Shown here: in pieces, positions 41,432 through 50,149 of the stretch
How positions within the stretch are numbered: position 1 is the first letter of the stretch
How the letters are laid out: each line of letters begins with the position of its first letter
From: Streptomyces sp. MJM8645
GTDB lineage: Bacteria > Actinomycetota > Actinomycetes > Streptomycetales > Streptomycetaceae
Direction of reading: 5' to 3'
Length of the DNA: 64,000 nucleotides
Assembly: GCF_001625365.1 (NCBI RefSeq)
Contig: NZ_LJJF01000003.1
Location: 1 to 64,000, forward strand
Notes under the pieces: model-generated
Databases searched by the model: none
Told to the model about the DNA's origin: nothing
The model's input: the letters and a program-made list of their open reading frames with translations, nothing else
Position numbers and translations under genes: made by a program

Positions 41432-42280
41432 ATGGCCTTCAAACCCAATAAGTTGGATCCGGGGCGCTCGGCCCGCGACCTGTTCGGCTGGGAGATGCGC
41501 AATCACCGAGAGCTCGCCGGCTCCATGTCGCTTGATCAACTGACCGAGATCCTCGGCTGCTTCTCGAAGGGGCACCTGGCCAGGATCGAGCGCGCCGAGT
41601 CGATGCCGCCGCCGGACCTGCCGGCCAAACTCGATGTCGCGTTCGGCACCAACGGGCTCTTCGGCCGCATCTACATACTCGCCAAGAAGGAGAACTTTCC
41701 CGGCAAGTACCGCCGTTGGTCCGAGATCGAGACCAAGGCGGAAACCATCGAAGAGTTCTCTGCTGCCACCATTCCAGGACTCCTACAGACCCCTGAGGTC
41801 GCACGACTCTCACTTCTCGCGGGTCATCCGCATGCCACCCCGCAGGAACTCGACGCACTGGTGTCAGCACGCCTCAACCGCCAGAAACGGTTGGTCTCGC
41901 CGACTCGTCCGCATTGCTGGTTCATCCTCGATGAGTCGACTCTCCGACGGCCGGTCGGGGACGCAACGGTGATGAGACGACAACTCGATGCCATCGCGTC
42001 AGACCAGAGGTCGCACATCACCGTGCAGGTTCTGCCATTCGCAGCAGGAGTCCATGCCGAGATGGGAGGGTCGCTCTTTCTCTATTCGGTACCGGGCCGT
42101 CCGATGGTGGCTTGGGAAGAGGGGGCCCGTAGTGGCGAACTCATCGAAGATGTCGAGGGTGTGGCCACCCGCCGGAGGTCATACGATCTGCTGAGGGCCC
42201 TGGCCCCGTCGCCCCGGGACTCCCGGGCGATGATCAGGCGCATCTCAAAGGAGTACGGCCGTGCGAGCGAACCATCATGA
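41432..42280 (+). CDS. XRE-family regulator with DUF5753
   Basis: 282 residues from ATG (GGAGG six nt upstream). An N-terminal HTH (about 20-80) carries RSARDLFGWEMRNHRELAG and GCFSKGHLARIERAES. DUF5753 follows with YRRWSEIETKAETIEEFSA, IPGLLQTPEVARL, RQKRLVSPTRPHCWFILDEST and VLPFAAGVHAEMGGSLF. Such regulators are typical of Streptomyces and are usually paired with a downstream DUF397 gene, as here (20-nt overlap). Base composition in this region is lower in GC than the surroundings. Confidence 0.93.
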   Translation: MAFKPNKLDPGRSARDLFGWEMRNHRELAGSMSLDQLTEILGCFSKGHLARIERAESMPPPDLPAKLDVAFGTNGLFGRIYILAKKENFPGKYRRWSEIETKAETIEEFSAATIPGLLQTPEVARLSLLAGHPHATPQELDALVSARLNRQKRLVSPTRPHCWFILDESTLRRPVGDATVMRRQLDAIASDQRSHITVQVLPFAAGVHAEMGGSLFLYSVPGRPMVAWEEGARSGELIEDVEGVATRRRSYDLLRALAPSPRDSRAMIRRISKEYGRASEPS

Positions 42281-42461
42281 GAGCTGGCGAAAGAGCAGCC
42301 ATAGCAACAACGATGGTGGCGCCTGCGTCGAAGTGGATGACGCGCACCCTGGTCGGGTTCGGGACAGCAAGGACCCCGACGGGCCCCGCCTCAACTTCCC
42401 ACCAACCGCTTGGCAGGCATTCATCACCGCCATCCGAGCCGGGGAGTTCAGCACCAACTGA
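42261..42461 (+). CDS. DUF397 protein, copy A1
   Basis: 66 residues from GTG, with AAAGGAG eight nt upstream and overlapping the XRE gene by 20 nt. Text ESWRKSSHSNNDGGACVEV and VRDSKDPDGPRLNF, WQAFITAIRAGEF are DUF397 hallmarks. These small proteins work with DUF5753-type XRE regulators in several characterised actinomycete loci; here the pairing is inferred from adjacency. Confidence 0.93.
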   Translation: MRANHHESWRKSSHSNNDGGACVEVDDAHPGRVRDSKDPDGPRLNFPPTAWQAFITAIRAGEFSTN

Positions 42462-42525
42462 TCCACCTGCGCGGATGGCTGCGCCGCGCAACCCAGGACC
42501 CCAAGCATCCGGAAGGACTGGCACC

Positions 42526-42738
42526 ATGAGCTCCCGCCCCGACCTGTCCTCTGCCCACTGGGTCAAGTCCTCCCACAGCTCCGACGGGGGTCAGTGCGTC
42601 GAGGTCGCGCCCGGCTTCCCGAGCGTCATGCCCGTGCGCGACTCCAAGGACCCTCACGGCCCGGCCCTCGTCTTCCCCGCCGACGCCTGGCAGGCCTTCG
42701 TCACCGCCGTTCGCACCGGCGAATTCGGCACCGGCTGA
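42526..42738 (+). CDS. DUF397 protein, copy A2
   Basis: 70 residues from ATG, GGAAGGA eight nt upstream. It differs from A1 (SSAHWVKSSHSSDGGQCVEV and PSVMPVRDSKDPHGPAL) but is nearly identical to the second copy downstream. It follows A1 by 64 bp. Confidence 0.92.
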   Translation: MSSRPDLSSAHWVKSSHSSDGGQCVEVAPGFPSVMPVRDSKDPHGPALVFPADAWQAFVTAVRTGEFGTG

Positions 42739-42969
42739 CGCTGCTCGATGGTGCCGCCGACCCGGCTCGGGGCGGCGGCACCTGACACTCTCGCTCTGGA
42801 TCCGGCAGCCCTTCGCTTGCATGGGAAGAAGGAGCACGGAGCGGTCAACTCATCGAGGGTGCAGAGGGTGTTGCCGCTCGCCGCAGGTCATACGATCTCC
42901 TCAGGGCCACGGCCCGGTCGCCCCGGGGCTCCAGGGCGATGATCAGGCGCATCTCACAGGAGTTCGGTC

Positions 42970-43170
42970 GTGCCAGCAGGGAACCAGGAGAGATGGCGGA
43001 AGAGTAGCCACAGCAACAACGACGGCGGCATGTGCATTGAGGTGGACGATGCCCAGCCAGGTCGCGTGCGGGACAGCAAGGACCCCGACGGGCCCCGCCT
43101 CAACTTCCCACCAACCGCTTGGCAGGCATTCATCACCGCCATCCGAGCCGGGGAGTTCAGCACCAACTGA
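42970..43170 (+). CDS. DUF397 protein, copy B1 (duplicate of A1)
   Basis: 66 residues from GTG, AGGAG eight nt upstream. It repeats A1 almost exactly with changes near the start (MPAGNQERWRKSS, GGMCIEVDDAQ). The upstream remnant of the XRE gene has no start, so this copy has lost its own regulator and may depend on the regulator at 41432. Confidence 0.92.
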   Translation: MPAGNQERWRKSSHSNNDGGMCIEVDDAQPGRVRDSKDPDGPRLNFPPTAWQAFITAIRAGEFSTN

Positions 43171-43248
43171 TCCACCTGCGCGGCGCAGCCATCGCGGATG
43201 GCTGCGCCGCACAACCCAGGACCCCAAGCATCCGGAAGGACTGGCACC

Positions 43249-43461
43249 ATGAGCTTCCGCCCCGACCTGTCCTCTGCCCACTGGGTCAAGTCCTCCCACA
43301 GCACTGACGGGGGTCAGTGCGTCGAGATCGCGCCCGGCTTCCCGAGCGTCATGCCCGTGCGCGACTCCAAGGACCCTCACGGCCCGGCCCTCGTCTTCCC
43401 CGCCGACGCCTGGCAGGCCTTCGTCACCGCCGTCCGCGCAGGCGAATTCGGCACCAACTGA
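43249..43461 (+). CDS. DUF397 protein, copy B2 (duplicate of A2)
   Basis: 70 residues from ATG with GGAAGGA upstream. Differs from A2 by a handful of residues (SSHSTDGGQCVEIAP, RAGEFGTN). It ends the duplicated block. Confidence 0.92.
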   Translation: MSFRPDLSSAHWVKSSHSTDGGQCVEIAPGFPSVMPVRDSKDPHGPALVFPADAWQAFVTAVRAGEFGTN

Positions 43462-43766
43462 TGCTGCTCGACGGTGCCGCCGACCCGGGCCGGGGCGGCG
43501 GCACCTGACACTCTCGCTCTGGATCCGGCAGTCCTTTGCTTGGTTGGGAAGAAGGGGCACGGAGCGGTGAACTCATCGAGGCTGCAGTGGGTGTTGCCGC
43601 TCGCCGGCCGCTGTCCCCGCTCGCCGAAGGTAGACCGATTCTCACTGAAGTCTGATCGGATCTGCTGTTGTCGTGAGCAGGACTCGAGCGAGAAATCGCA
43701 GGCGCCGCCAAGGGGCGTCTCGTACCCTCGTCCTCACCGGTTCGCCGAATAGCCACTGAGGATTGT

Positions 43767-44621
43767 GTGAAGCACTTCGATCTCCACGCCAGGATTCCGT
43801 TGCTCGTGAAGACCATGGCCGCTGCCGACCACAGCCCGGACGCTCAGCTGACACAGACACGCCACCGCGCTTCACTCGTGGAGAGCTGGGACATCGAGCC
43901 CGGATCCACCGTCCTCGAACTGGGTTGCGGGCAGGGCGATATGACCGCCGTCCTCGCGGAGGCTGTCGGACCCCAGGGACGCGTGGTGGCCGTCGATGTC
44001 GCCGATCCGACCTACGGGGCGCCGGTCACGCTCGGGGAATCGGCGGCCCGGATCGCGGCGAGCCCGGTCGGGCCGCGCATCGACTTCCGCTTCAGCACGG
44101 ATGTCCGCGACCCGTCGGTCGACTTCCCCTCCGACACCTTCGACCACGTCGTGCTCACCCACTGCTCCTGGTACTTCGCCTCGCTCGGGCAGCTGCGCGA
44201 CACGCTGGCCCGGGTGCGGCCCTGGGCGCGGCGGCTGTGGTTCACCGAGTGGGACCTGACGCCCTCCTGCGGCGACCAGCTCGCGCACCTGCTCGCAGTA
44301 TTGATCCAGGGCCAGATCGAGGCTGCAGGCTCACACGGCGAGGGCAACATCCGCACGTCCTTCTCCCGCGAGGCGCTGCTGCGGCTCCTGCCCGAGGCGG
44401 GCTGGACAGCGGACGGCGACGGGCCGGTCGACACCGACGCACTCCAGGACGCGGACTGGGAGATCGCCGCCTGTCTCGACCTGATCACCGGAGGAGAACG
44501 GTTGGCCGCGCTGCCCGAACCGGTACGGCAACTCGTCCTCAGCCAGAGCGACGTCCTGCGGGCCGTCGCCGCACCGCATGGCAACCGCCCGCTCGCGGCG
44601 TACTGGGTCACCGCACGCTGA
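43767..44621 (+). CDS. SAM-dependent methyltransferase
   Basis: 284 residues from GTG with GAGGA upstream. Motif I is VLELGCGQGDMTAVLAEA near 55 and motif II VVAVDVADP. HVVLTHCSWYFASL is a probable motif IV region. The N-terminus (HARIPLLVKTMAAAD) and the unusual HCSWYF are not typical of a specific family, so the substrate is unknown. It begins just after the duplicated DUF397 block and shares its lower GC edge. Confidence 0.88.
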   Translation: MKHFDLHARIPLLVKTMAAADHSPDAQLTQTRHRASLVESWDIEPGSTVLELGCGQGDMTAVLAEAVGPQGRVVAVDVADPTYGAPVTLGESAARIAASPVGPRIDFRFSTDVRDPSVDFPSDTFDHVVLTHCSWYFASLGQLRDTLARVRPWARRLWFTEWDLTPSCGDQLAHLLAVLIQGQIEAAGSHGEGNIRTSFSREALLRLLPEAGWTADGDGPVDTDALQDADWEIAACLDLITGGERLAALPEPVRQLVLSQSDVLRAVAAPHGNRPLAAYWVTAR

Positions 44622-44875
44622 AGTGCCACCCCGGCCAAACCTTCCGACCTCAGTCGGATCCCGCAGCCCTTGCACTTCCGCAACCCAGCCGGCCCGGCCC
44701 GGCGCCCTCGAACACCGAACCAGGTTAGAACTTCAGGCTACCCAAGGTGTACTGATGGCATCGCGTATTAGGTTGTCGTGAATTGGCCATGCTGGCAGTG
44801 GAGTTAAGAGGACATCTCATTTGGGGGCCTTTAAATCGAGTGCGAGAGTTCCGGTCCGGGTGATACAAGGTCTAC

Positions 44876-45640
44876 GTGACTGAGCAATTCTCCTTCCCCA
44901 CCCTGCTGCAGATGATCGACGAGCGGTCCGCCGCGTTCCGCGCCGCCGTCGCCGCTGCCCCCAGCCTCGACGCCGACGTCCCGTCCTGCCCGGGCTGGAC
45001 GCTGTACGACCTGGCGAACCACCTCAGTGAGGGGGACCGCTTCTGGGCCTACATCGTGCTGAACACCGCGCCGGGCGACGAGCGGCCGAGCAAGGACGGG
45101 CTGGCGGCGCCCAGGGAGCGCGAGGCCCTCATAGCCTGGCTGGCCGACTCGACGGAGCAGCTGCTTGCCGCTCTGCGCGAGGCCGGCCCGGACCGGGCCT
45201 GCTGGGCCTGGTGGGAGCCGCTGGCCTCGCCGCACACGGGGGCCGCCGTGGCCCGCCGCCGCGTCCACGAGTCGCTGATCCACACCTACGACGCCCAGCT
45301 GGCCTCCGGTACGCCGCAGGAGCTGCCGACGACCGAGGCGGTCGACGCCATCGAGGAGTTCCTGGCCACCGTCTGCACCGTCACCGTCCCGTGGCCGCAC
45401 GAGCCCGCCACCATGGACTACCACGCAGCCGAGGCCGGCTCCTGGCGCCAGACGGTGGACGCCGCCGGTTCCCGCTTCACCCGCCTCACCGCGGCGGAGG
45501 CCGCCGAGAGCAAGCCCACCGCCGCCATCTACGGCACGGCGAGCGAGATGGCCCTGCTCATGTACATGCGCATCCCGAACGGCTCGCTGCGGATGGAGGG
45601 CGACGCCGACCTGCTCCAGCAGCTGCAGAACGGGGGCTAA
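44876..45640 (+). CDS. Maleylpyruvate isomerase-like (TIGR03083), mycothiol-dependent DinB-fold protein
   Basis: 254 residues from GTG. The first helix pair has TLYDLANHLSEGDRFW and the third RRVHESLIHTYDAQLASG, matching the metal-binding His/Glu/His of the DinB-type fold. The C-terminal half (about 175-254) is an ancillary domain (YHAAEAGSWRQTVD, GSLRMEGDADLLQQL). Such proteins use mycothiol or catalyse metal-dependent group transfer. Substrate unknown. Confidence 0.88.
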   Translation: MTEQFSFPTLLQMIDERSAAFRAAVAAAPSLDADVPSCPGWTLYDLANHLSEGDRFWAYIVLNTAPGDERPSKDGLAAPREREALIAWLADSTEQLLAALREAGPDRACWAWWEPLASPHTGAAVARRRVHESLIHTYDAQLASGTPQELPTTEAVDAIEEFLATVCTVTVPWPHEPATMDYHAAEAGSWRQTVDAAGSRFTRLTAAEAAESKPTAAIYGTASEMALLMYMRIPNGSLRMEGDADLLQQLQNGG

Positions 45641-45699
45641 CGGCTTGGGGAGCGATAAGAATCCGGGCAGGCTCGGCTGAGCAATCCGCCTGGGATCGA

Positions 45700-46110
45700 T
45701 CAGCAGGACGTCGGGCGGGCGTCGGCGGCGAGGACGAGTTCTTTGCTCGTCTTGCGGGTGGCCCGGCGGGCTGACCGGTCGGAGACCAAGCCGGCTATGG
45801 CGGCTTGGGTCTCGGCGAAGTATTCGCGGCGACCGGTGTAGCGCTGCGCCACTGCTTCTACTCGGCGTTGGCGTGTTCCACGCAGATCCGGTTGGAGGAC
45901 TGCGCTCGGCGTTCGTGCCGCCAGGCGTGCTGCTCGCCGAGGGTCGCGTCCTTCTTCGGCTTGCGGGGTGGGGCGGTGACCTGGCGTGGGAACTGGTTGG
46001 CGAGGCCCCGGTAGCCCTCGTCGACATGCACCTTGACGCCGGGGCGGCAGCGCAGTTGCTCGGCAAGATGCTGCCGGGATATGCCCGATAGGGCGTGATG
46101 AGACAAGGCC
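45700..46110 (-). pseudogene. Degraded IS5-type transposase, C-terminal part
   Basis: Reading leftwards, LAEQLRCRPGVKVHVDEGYRGL and KKDATLGEQHAWRHERRAQ, ending RICVEHANAE (catalytic Glu), resemble DDE_Tnp_4-type transposases. A TAG at 45858-45860 follows AE, and the text continues in a different frame as QRYTGRREYFAETQAAIAGLVSDRSARR. Nonsense and frameshift changes plus the missing N-terminus show it is dead. No terminal repeats were located. Confidence 0.8.
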
Positions 46111-46157
46111 GCGCGGGCCGATGACTTCACATCCACGGGCGCCGCGCCTCGCGCCGC

Positions 46158-46727
46158 CTACGCCTGCCGCCGCTCCCACTGCTCCTTCGTGATCTCGTAC
46201 CGCACACCCCCGTGCTCGGAACCCTCGACCGCCATCATGTAGTCCGGCGTGGGGATGTTCTCCGCGAGCGTCATCCCGAGCTTCTCCATGACGTTACGCG
46301 AAGGGCGGTTCACGGTCATCGTCTCGGCCCAGACCATGCGGATGCCGAGCTCGGCGAACCCCTTCGCCAGCAGCGCCTGCGAGACTTCGGTGGCGTAGCC
46401 CCGGCCCCAGGCCGCCTGGCGCAGGCGATAGCCGAGTTCGGCCTCCTCACGCGGGCCGCTGCGCCGCGGACGCAGGCAGAACCAGCCGACGAACGCGCCG
46501 CCGTCCTTCTCGTGCGCGGCGAACAGGCCGAGGTCATGATTCCAGCGCTCGTAGCCGGCGAGGATGCTGGGGATGGCGAGGTCGCGGACCTCCTCTGGCG
46601 GGGTTGGAGCGCCGCCGTTCAGGTAGCGCATCACCGCCGGGTCGCTGTCCAGCTCGATCAGCAGGTCCGCGTCGGCGGCGGCGAAGGGGCGGAGGGTCAG
46701 GCGCTCGGACTCGAGGTAGGTGGCCAC
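46158..46727 (-). CDS. GNAT-family N-acetyltransferase
   Basis: 189 residues from GTG. RLTLRPFAAADADLLIELDSDPAVMRYLN is typical of ribosomal-protein-like (RimJ/RimL) acetyltransferases, with the acetyl-CoA loop RQAAWGRGYATEV and VNRPSRNVMEKLGM. The substrate may be a small molecule or N-terminus. It directly follows the transposase remnant on the same strand. Confidence 0.93.
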   Translation of the reverse strand: MATYLESERLTLRPFAAADADLLIELDSDPAVMRYLNGGAPTPPEEVRDLAIPSILAGYERWNHDLGLFAAHEKDGGAFVGWFCLRPRRSGPREEAELGYRLRQAAWGRGYATEVSQALLAKGFAELGIRMVWAETMTVNRPSRNVMEKLGMTLAENIPTPDYMMAVEGSEHGGVRYEITKEQWERRQA

Positions 46728-46812
46728 GTGAGGATCATGGCCGAGACGGGTCGGACGGTCCAGGGAGTTTTCGGGCCGCGTCTGTCACCGGGTGGCGTTC
46801 TGACCGCAGTTC

Positions 46813-47097
46813 CGTGAATGATCTTCAGGTGGGCCGCGAGGGCTGTGGTCAGCTCGTTCGACCACTCTTGTGCAGCGCGGCGCTCGCGCGGAAGCGGATA
46901 CGGCCGCAGCGGTCTTTCACCTCCTCGGTCGCGTCGTCCGGGCAGCAGCAGTGCCGAGCCAGCCAGGCCAGATCGCCAGGATCCAGCCAGAGTGCCACGC
47001 GCCCACGGTCGGCTTCGGTCTGAGGACTGGTCGGCTTGATCTCGGTCATGGCGAGAGGCTACTCAATCCGCAGCAAGCGCCTCGAAGATCATTCACG
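46813..47097. repeat. Perfect 14-bp inverted repeats bracketing a small gene
   Basis: CGTGAATGATCTTC at 46813-46826 and its exact complement GAAGATCATTCACG at 47084-47097 enclose 257 bp containing the 66-residue gene below. It is a mini-element-like layout, or a large-looped hairpin. Terminal features such as a target duplication were not evident. Confidence 0.55.
46849..47049 (-). CDS. Conserved small hypothetical protein
   Basis: 66 residues from ATG (MTEIKPTSPQTEADRGRV). The text VALWLDPGDLAWLARHCCCPDDATEEVKDRCGRIRF looks like a conserved, cysteine-rich (CCC and Cys) actinomycete family in which related short proteins exist. Four cysteines may bind metal. It lies between inverted repeats. 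Function unknown. Confidence 0.75.
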   Translation of the reverse strand: MTEIKPTSPQTEADRGRVALWLDPGDLAWLARHCCCPDDATEEVKDRCGRIRFRASAALHKSGRTS

Positions 47098-47459
47098 AAA
47101 GCGCGGGCAGAGCCTCTTTCAGACGGTCCGGGGGCGGCGGCGCCTGACGGTGTCGCTCTGGATGACGAGCCGACGCTGAACCACATCTGCCCAGACGGTG
47201 GGCGAGCCTGGCGAGGCACGGCCTGCGGTGGCTCGACGTCCCCGACGGCCCCGAACTCGGCGGTGGGAACGGGTGCCGGGGTCAGCGCATCAGGCAAGGG
47301 GGGCTCTCGCAGTACCTGTATCACCAGGGTCTCCCGGACGTTCAAAACGCCTGTCACCATGGACACACGCTGCAGCTTCACCCCCATCAGTTCAATTCAG
47401 CTGCCCCGAATGCGCGACCGTATCGGCGCGTTCTTCGACGGCAGAAGGGACGGAGACCA
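47050..47459. other. Intergenic region without a convincing gene
   Basis: About 410 bp. Near 47127-47163 the text GGGGCGGCGGCGCCTGACG... resembles the spacer (GGGGCGGCGGCACCTGACA... and CTCTGGAT) seen twice near the DUF397 block, hinting at a dispersed repeat. Otherwise no RNA or protein gene was seen. The right 100 bp should contain the SDR promoter. Confidence 0.45.
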
Positions 47460-48266
47460 ATGGCGGACAATCAATTCACCGCTCACGCGGAACTTTTCGA
47501 TCTGAGCGGGAAGTACGCCCTTGTCACCGGCGGCACCAGGGGAATCGGGCTGATGATAGCGCGCGGCCTTCTCCAGGCGGGCGCCCGCGTCGTCATCAGC
47601 TCGCGCAAGGCGGACGCGTGCGCGGAGGCACAGCATCTGCTGTCCGAATTCGGCGACGTTCAAGCGATCCCCGCCGACCTGTCCAGGCACGACGAGTGTC
47701 AGCGCCTCGCCGATCTCGTCCAGGCCGGCTCGGAACGCCTGGACATCCTTGTCAACAACGCGGGGGCGATGTGGCGCGAGCCGCTGGCGACGTTCCCGGA
47801 CGAGGCCTGGGACGCGGTGATCGACCTCAACCTCAAGTCGCCGTTCTGGCTGGTGCAGGCGCTGCTCCCGGCACTTCGCAGGGCGGGCACCGCGGATGAT
47901 CCCGCGCGGATCATCAACATCGGCAGTATCGCCGCCATCCACGTCGCCCAGTCGCCCAACTACTCGTACGCCAGCAGCAAAGCGGCTCTCCATCAACTCA
48001 CCAGGGTGCTTGCCAGGGAGCTGGGCCCACAGCACGTCACGGTGAACGCGGTGGCACCGGGAATGTTCCCGTCCCGGATGACGGCGTCCACGCTCGATGC
48101 CGTCGGCGACACGATCGCGGCGGCGGCCCCTCTGCGCCGGATCGGCCGCGACGACGACATGGCGGGTATCGCCGTGTTTCTCGCCAGCCGGGCCGGGTCC
48201 TACCTCACGGGCACCGTCATCCCGGTGGACGGCGGCATCGCGACGACCGCATCGGGCACCCCTTAG
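47460..48266 (+). CDS. Short-chain dehydrogenase/reductase
   Basis: 268 residues from ATG with GGACGGAGA upstream. TGGTRGIG, NNAG, a catalytic Ser in NIGSIAAI and the YSYASSKAAL motif are all intact, typical of a classical SDR with NAD(P). C-terminal GSYLTGTVIPVDGGI is standard. It is followed after about 35 bp by an MmyB-type regulator gene, a common pairing in Streptomyces. Confidence 0.94.
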   Translation: MADNQFTAHAELFDLSGKYALVTGGTRGIGLMIARGLLQAGARVVISSRKADACAEAQHLLSEFGDVQAIPADLSRHDECQRLADLVQAGSERLDILVNNAGAMWREPLATFPDEAWDAVIDLNLKSPFWLVQALLPALRRAGTADDPARIINIGSIAAIHVAQSPNYSYASSKAALHQLTRVLARELGPQHVTVNAVAPGMFPSRMTASTLDAVGDTIAAAAPLRRIGRDDDMAGIAVFLASRAGSYLTGTVIPVDGGIATTASGTP

Positions 48267-48302
48267 ACTGCGGGACCGGCTTACGGTGAGGGGATGGCCA
48301 CG

Positions 48303-49187
48303 ATGGATCTGCGCACCGAGATCCGGGAGTTCCTCAGCTCGCGTCGCGCCCGCGTCGCACCCGCGCAGGCGGGCCTTCCCGCTTACGGCGGCAACCGTCG
48401 GGTCAAGGGTCTGCGCCGCGAGGAGGTGGCGCTGCTGGCGGGGGTATCGGTCGACTACTACGTGCGCATGGAGCGCGGCAGGCTCGCCGGTGCCTCCGAT
48501 GGCGTGCTCGACGCGTTGGCCTCTGCCTTGCAACTCGACGAGGCCGAGCGCGACCACCTGTTCCACCTCGCGCGCCAGTCCACGGCGCCCAGCGGCCCGC
48601 GCCGGCGCAGGCCTGCCGTGACGGTGCGCTCGACGCTGCAGCAGGTGCTCGATGCGATCTCCGGTGCGCCGGCCTGGATCGGTAACGGCCGCTACGACGT
48701 GCTCGCCACGAACCGACTCGCTCGCGCGCTGTATTCGCCGGTGCTGGCCGACTCGCGACGGCCCGCGAACACGGCGCGGTTCGTCTATCTGAACCCCGAG
48801 GCGGCCAGGGATTTCTTTGTCGACTACGACCACATTGCCGGCGGCGTGGCCGCGAAGCTGCGCATGGAAGCCGGCCGCGATCCGCACGACGGGGAGCTGA
48901 TCACCCTGGTCGGCGAACTGTCGACGTCCAGTGAGCTGTTCCGGCAGCGGTGGGCATCTCAGGACGTGCGGCTGCACCGGTCCGGCCGCAAGCGTGTGCG
49001 CCATCCGATCGTGGGCCGGCTCGACTTGGACGTCGAGTCCCTGGGACTGCCCGCCGAACCCGGCCTGCACCTCAACGTCTACACCGCACCCGCGGGCACA
49101 CCGACCGCTGACAATCTGGCGCTCCTGGCGTCGTGGGCGGCCACCCAGCAGGCGCCGGCGACCGAGCTCGAAGCACACAACGGATAG
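48303..49187 (+). CDS. XRE/MmyB-family transcriptional regulator
   Basis: 294 residues from ATG (MDLRTEIREFLSSRR), GGTGAGGGG nine nt upstream; another ATG three codons earlier is possible. An N-terminal HTH covers RRVKGLRREEVALLAGVSVDYYVRMERGR, and the MmyB ligand-binding half has GNGRYDVLATNRLARALYSP, NTARFVYLNPEA and GRLDLDVESLGL. These regulators control adjacent SDRs in response to fatty-acid-like ligands. The adjacent upstream SDR is the likely target. Confidence 0.9.
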   Translation: MDLRTEIREFLSSRRARVAPAQAGLPAYGGNRRVKGLRREEVALLAGVSVDYYVRMERGRLAGASDGVLDALASALQLDEAERDHLFHLARQSTAPSGPRRRRPAVTVRSTLQQVLDAISGAPAWIGNGRYDVLATNRLARALYSPVLADSRRPANTARFVYLNPEAARDFFVDYDHIAGGVAAKLRMEAGRDPHDGELITLVGELSTSSELFRQRWASQDVRLHRSGRKRVRHPIVGRLDLDVESLGLPAEPGLHLNVYTAPAGTPTADNLALLASWAATQQAPATELEAHNG

Positions 49188-49247
49188 TCCGGCCCCTTCA
49201 GTACTGGTCCGGTGGACCCGGGCCCGGTGGCGGGAGCGGGTGCCGGG

Positions 49248-50060
49248 TCAGTCCCACCAGAACGACCACTGGTGGGCGGCGACGAGGCCTTCGGCGTAGG
49301 CGGTCAGGGTGCCGGTACCCTGGAAGACGAGGTCGGGGCAGAGGGCGGTGTGCTCGGCGGCCAGCGGGAGGGCCTCGGCGAGCGTGGCGGGCGGGACGGC
49401 GACGCTCAACTCCAGGGTGTCGAAGCCGACTTGGACGACCTGGGCGCCGAAGCGGCGTTCCCAGTCGGCGAGCACGGCGGCGATCTTGGCGGTGTCGTCC
49501 TCGTGGTTGAGCGGGCCGCTCCAGCCGCAGGCGGCCAGCGCCTCGGCGCCGCTGCCCGCCTCGACCAGGCCCAGGCGCGCGTCCCGTACGGACAGCAGCA
49601 CGTCGGCCAGGCCGCGGGCCTCGATGCCGGGGGCGCCGTCGGGGACGGCCGCGGCGGGGGCGGTGCCGGGCCAGGCGGGGCCGAAGGGGGCCAGGGCGGC
49701 GTGGAGTTCGGCGGCGTCCTCGGTGTCGAGCGGGCCCTCGGGCGCGTCCTCGTCGGTGCCGCCGAGCTGCTGCCACCAGCGGCGCAGCAGGGCGTCGGGG
49801 TCGTAGAGGGTGGGGTCGGAGGCGGAGGCCGGGAAGAGTTCGCCGGACAGCCAGGGGCGGTAGTCGGCGCCGTCGCCGAGGGGGACGAGCAGCAGCGGCC
49901 ACAGGCCGGACTGCGGGTGGGCGCGGTGGAGTTGCTGCCACAGGCCGGCGGGGGCGGGGGCGTCGCTGATCCACAGCAGCGGCTCCGGCCCGTCCTCGCC
50001 GCCGACCAGGCGGCCGGGCGGGAGGGTGGCGGGCAGGAGACGGGACAGGTCCGAGGTCAT
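49248..50060 (-). CDS. DUF4253 protein
   Basis: 270 residues from ATG (MTSDLSRLLPATLPPGRLVGG). The text HPQSGLWPLLLVPLGDG, PLNHEDDTAKIAAVLADWERRFGAQVVQVGFDTLELSVAVPP and WSFWWD is typical of DUF4253, with a C-terminal aromatic end. Function unknown; such proteins often occur in accessory regions. A longer in-frame version is shadow over the aldo-keto gene. Confidence 0.85.
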   Translation of the reverse strand: MTSDLSRLLPATLPPGRLVGGEDGPEPLLWISDAPAPAGLWQQLHRAHPQSGLWPLLLVPLGDGADYRPWLSGELFPASASDPTLYDPDALLRRWWQQLGGTDEDAPEGPLDTEDAAELHAALAPFGPAWPGTAPAAAVPDGAPGIEARGLADVLLSVRDARLGLVEAGSGAEALAACGWSGPLNHEDDTAKIAAVLADWERRFGAQVVQVGFDTLELSVAVPPATLAEALPLAAEHTALCPDLVFQGTGTLTAYAEGLVAAHQWSFWWD

Positions 50061-50149
50061 GGGGCCACCGTAGGGGCGGTCACTGACAAGGGAGTTCGGG
50101 CAGGGGGGCCGGGCGGCGGGGTTCGGGCCCTCGGTGCGGCGGGGGCGGT

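Larger units (their letters stand above)
42113..43607. repeat. Tandem duplication of a DUF397-pair block (about 0.71-0.72 kb)
   Basis: Matching text begins near 42113 (TGGGAAGA), recurs near 42822 and again near 43545, giving two full units of about 709 and 723 bp plus a short third fragment to about 43607. Each unit carries the 3' end of the regulator gene, a 66-residue DUF397 gene, then a 70-residue DUF397 gene. In the second unit the regulator fragment is without a start, so it is a remnant (about 42829-42963). Confidence 0.85.

Noticed and set aside
47046..47387. 113-residue minus-strand frame in the gap before the SDR gene
   Set aside because: No ribosome-binding site, poor codon pattern and no recognisable domain.
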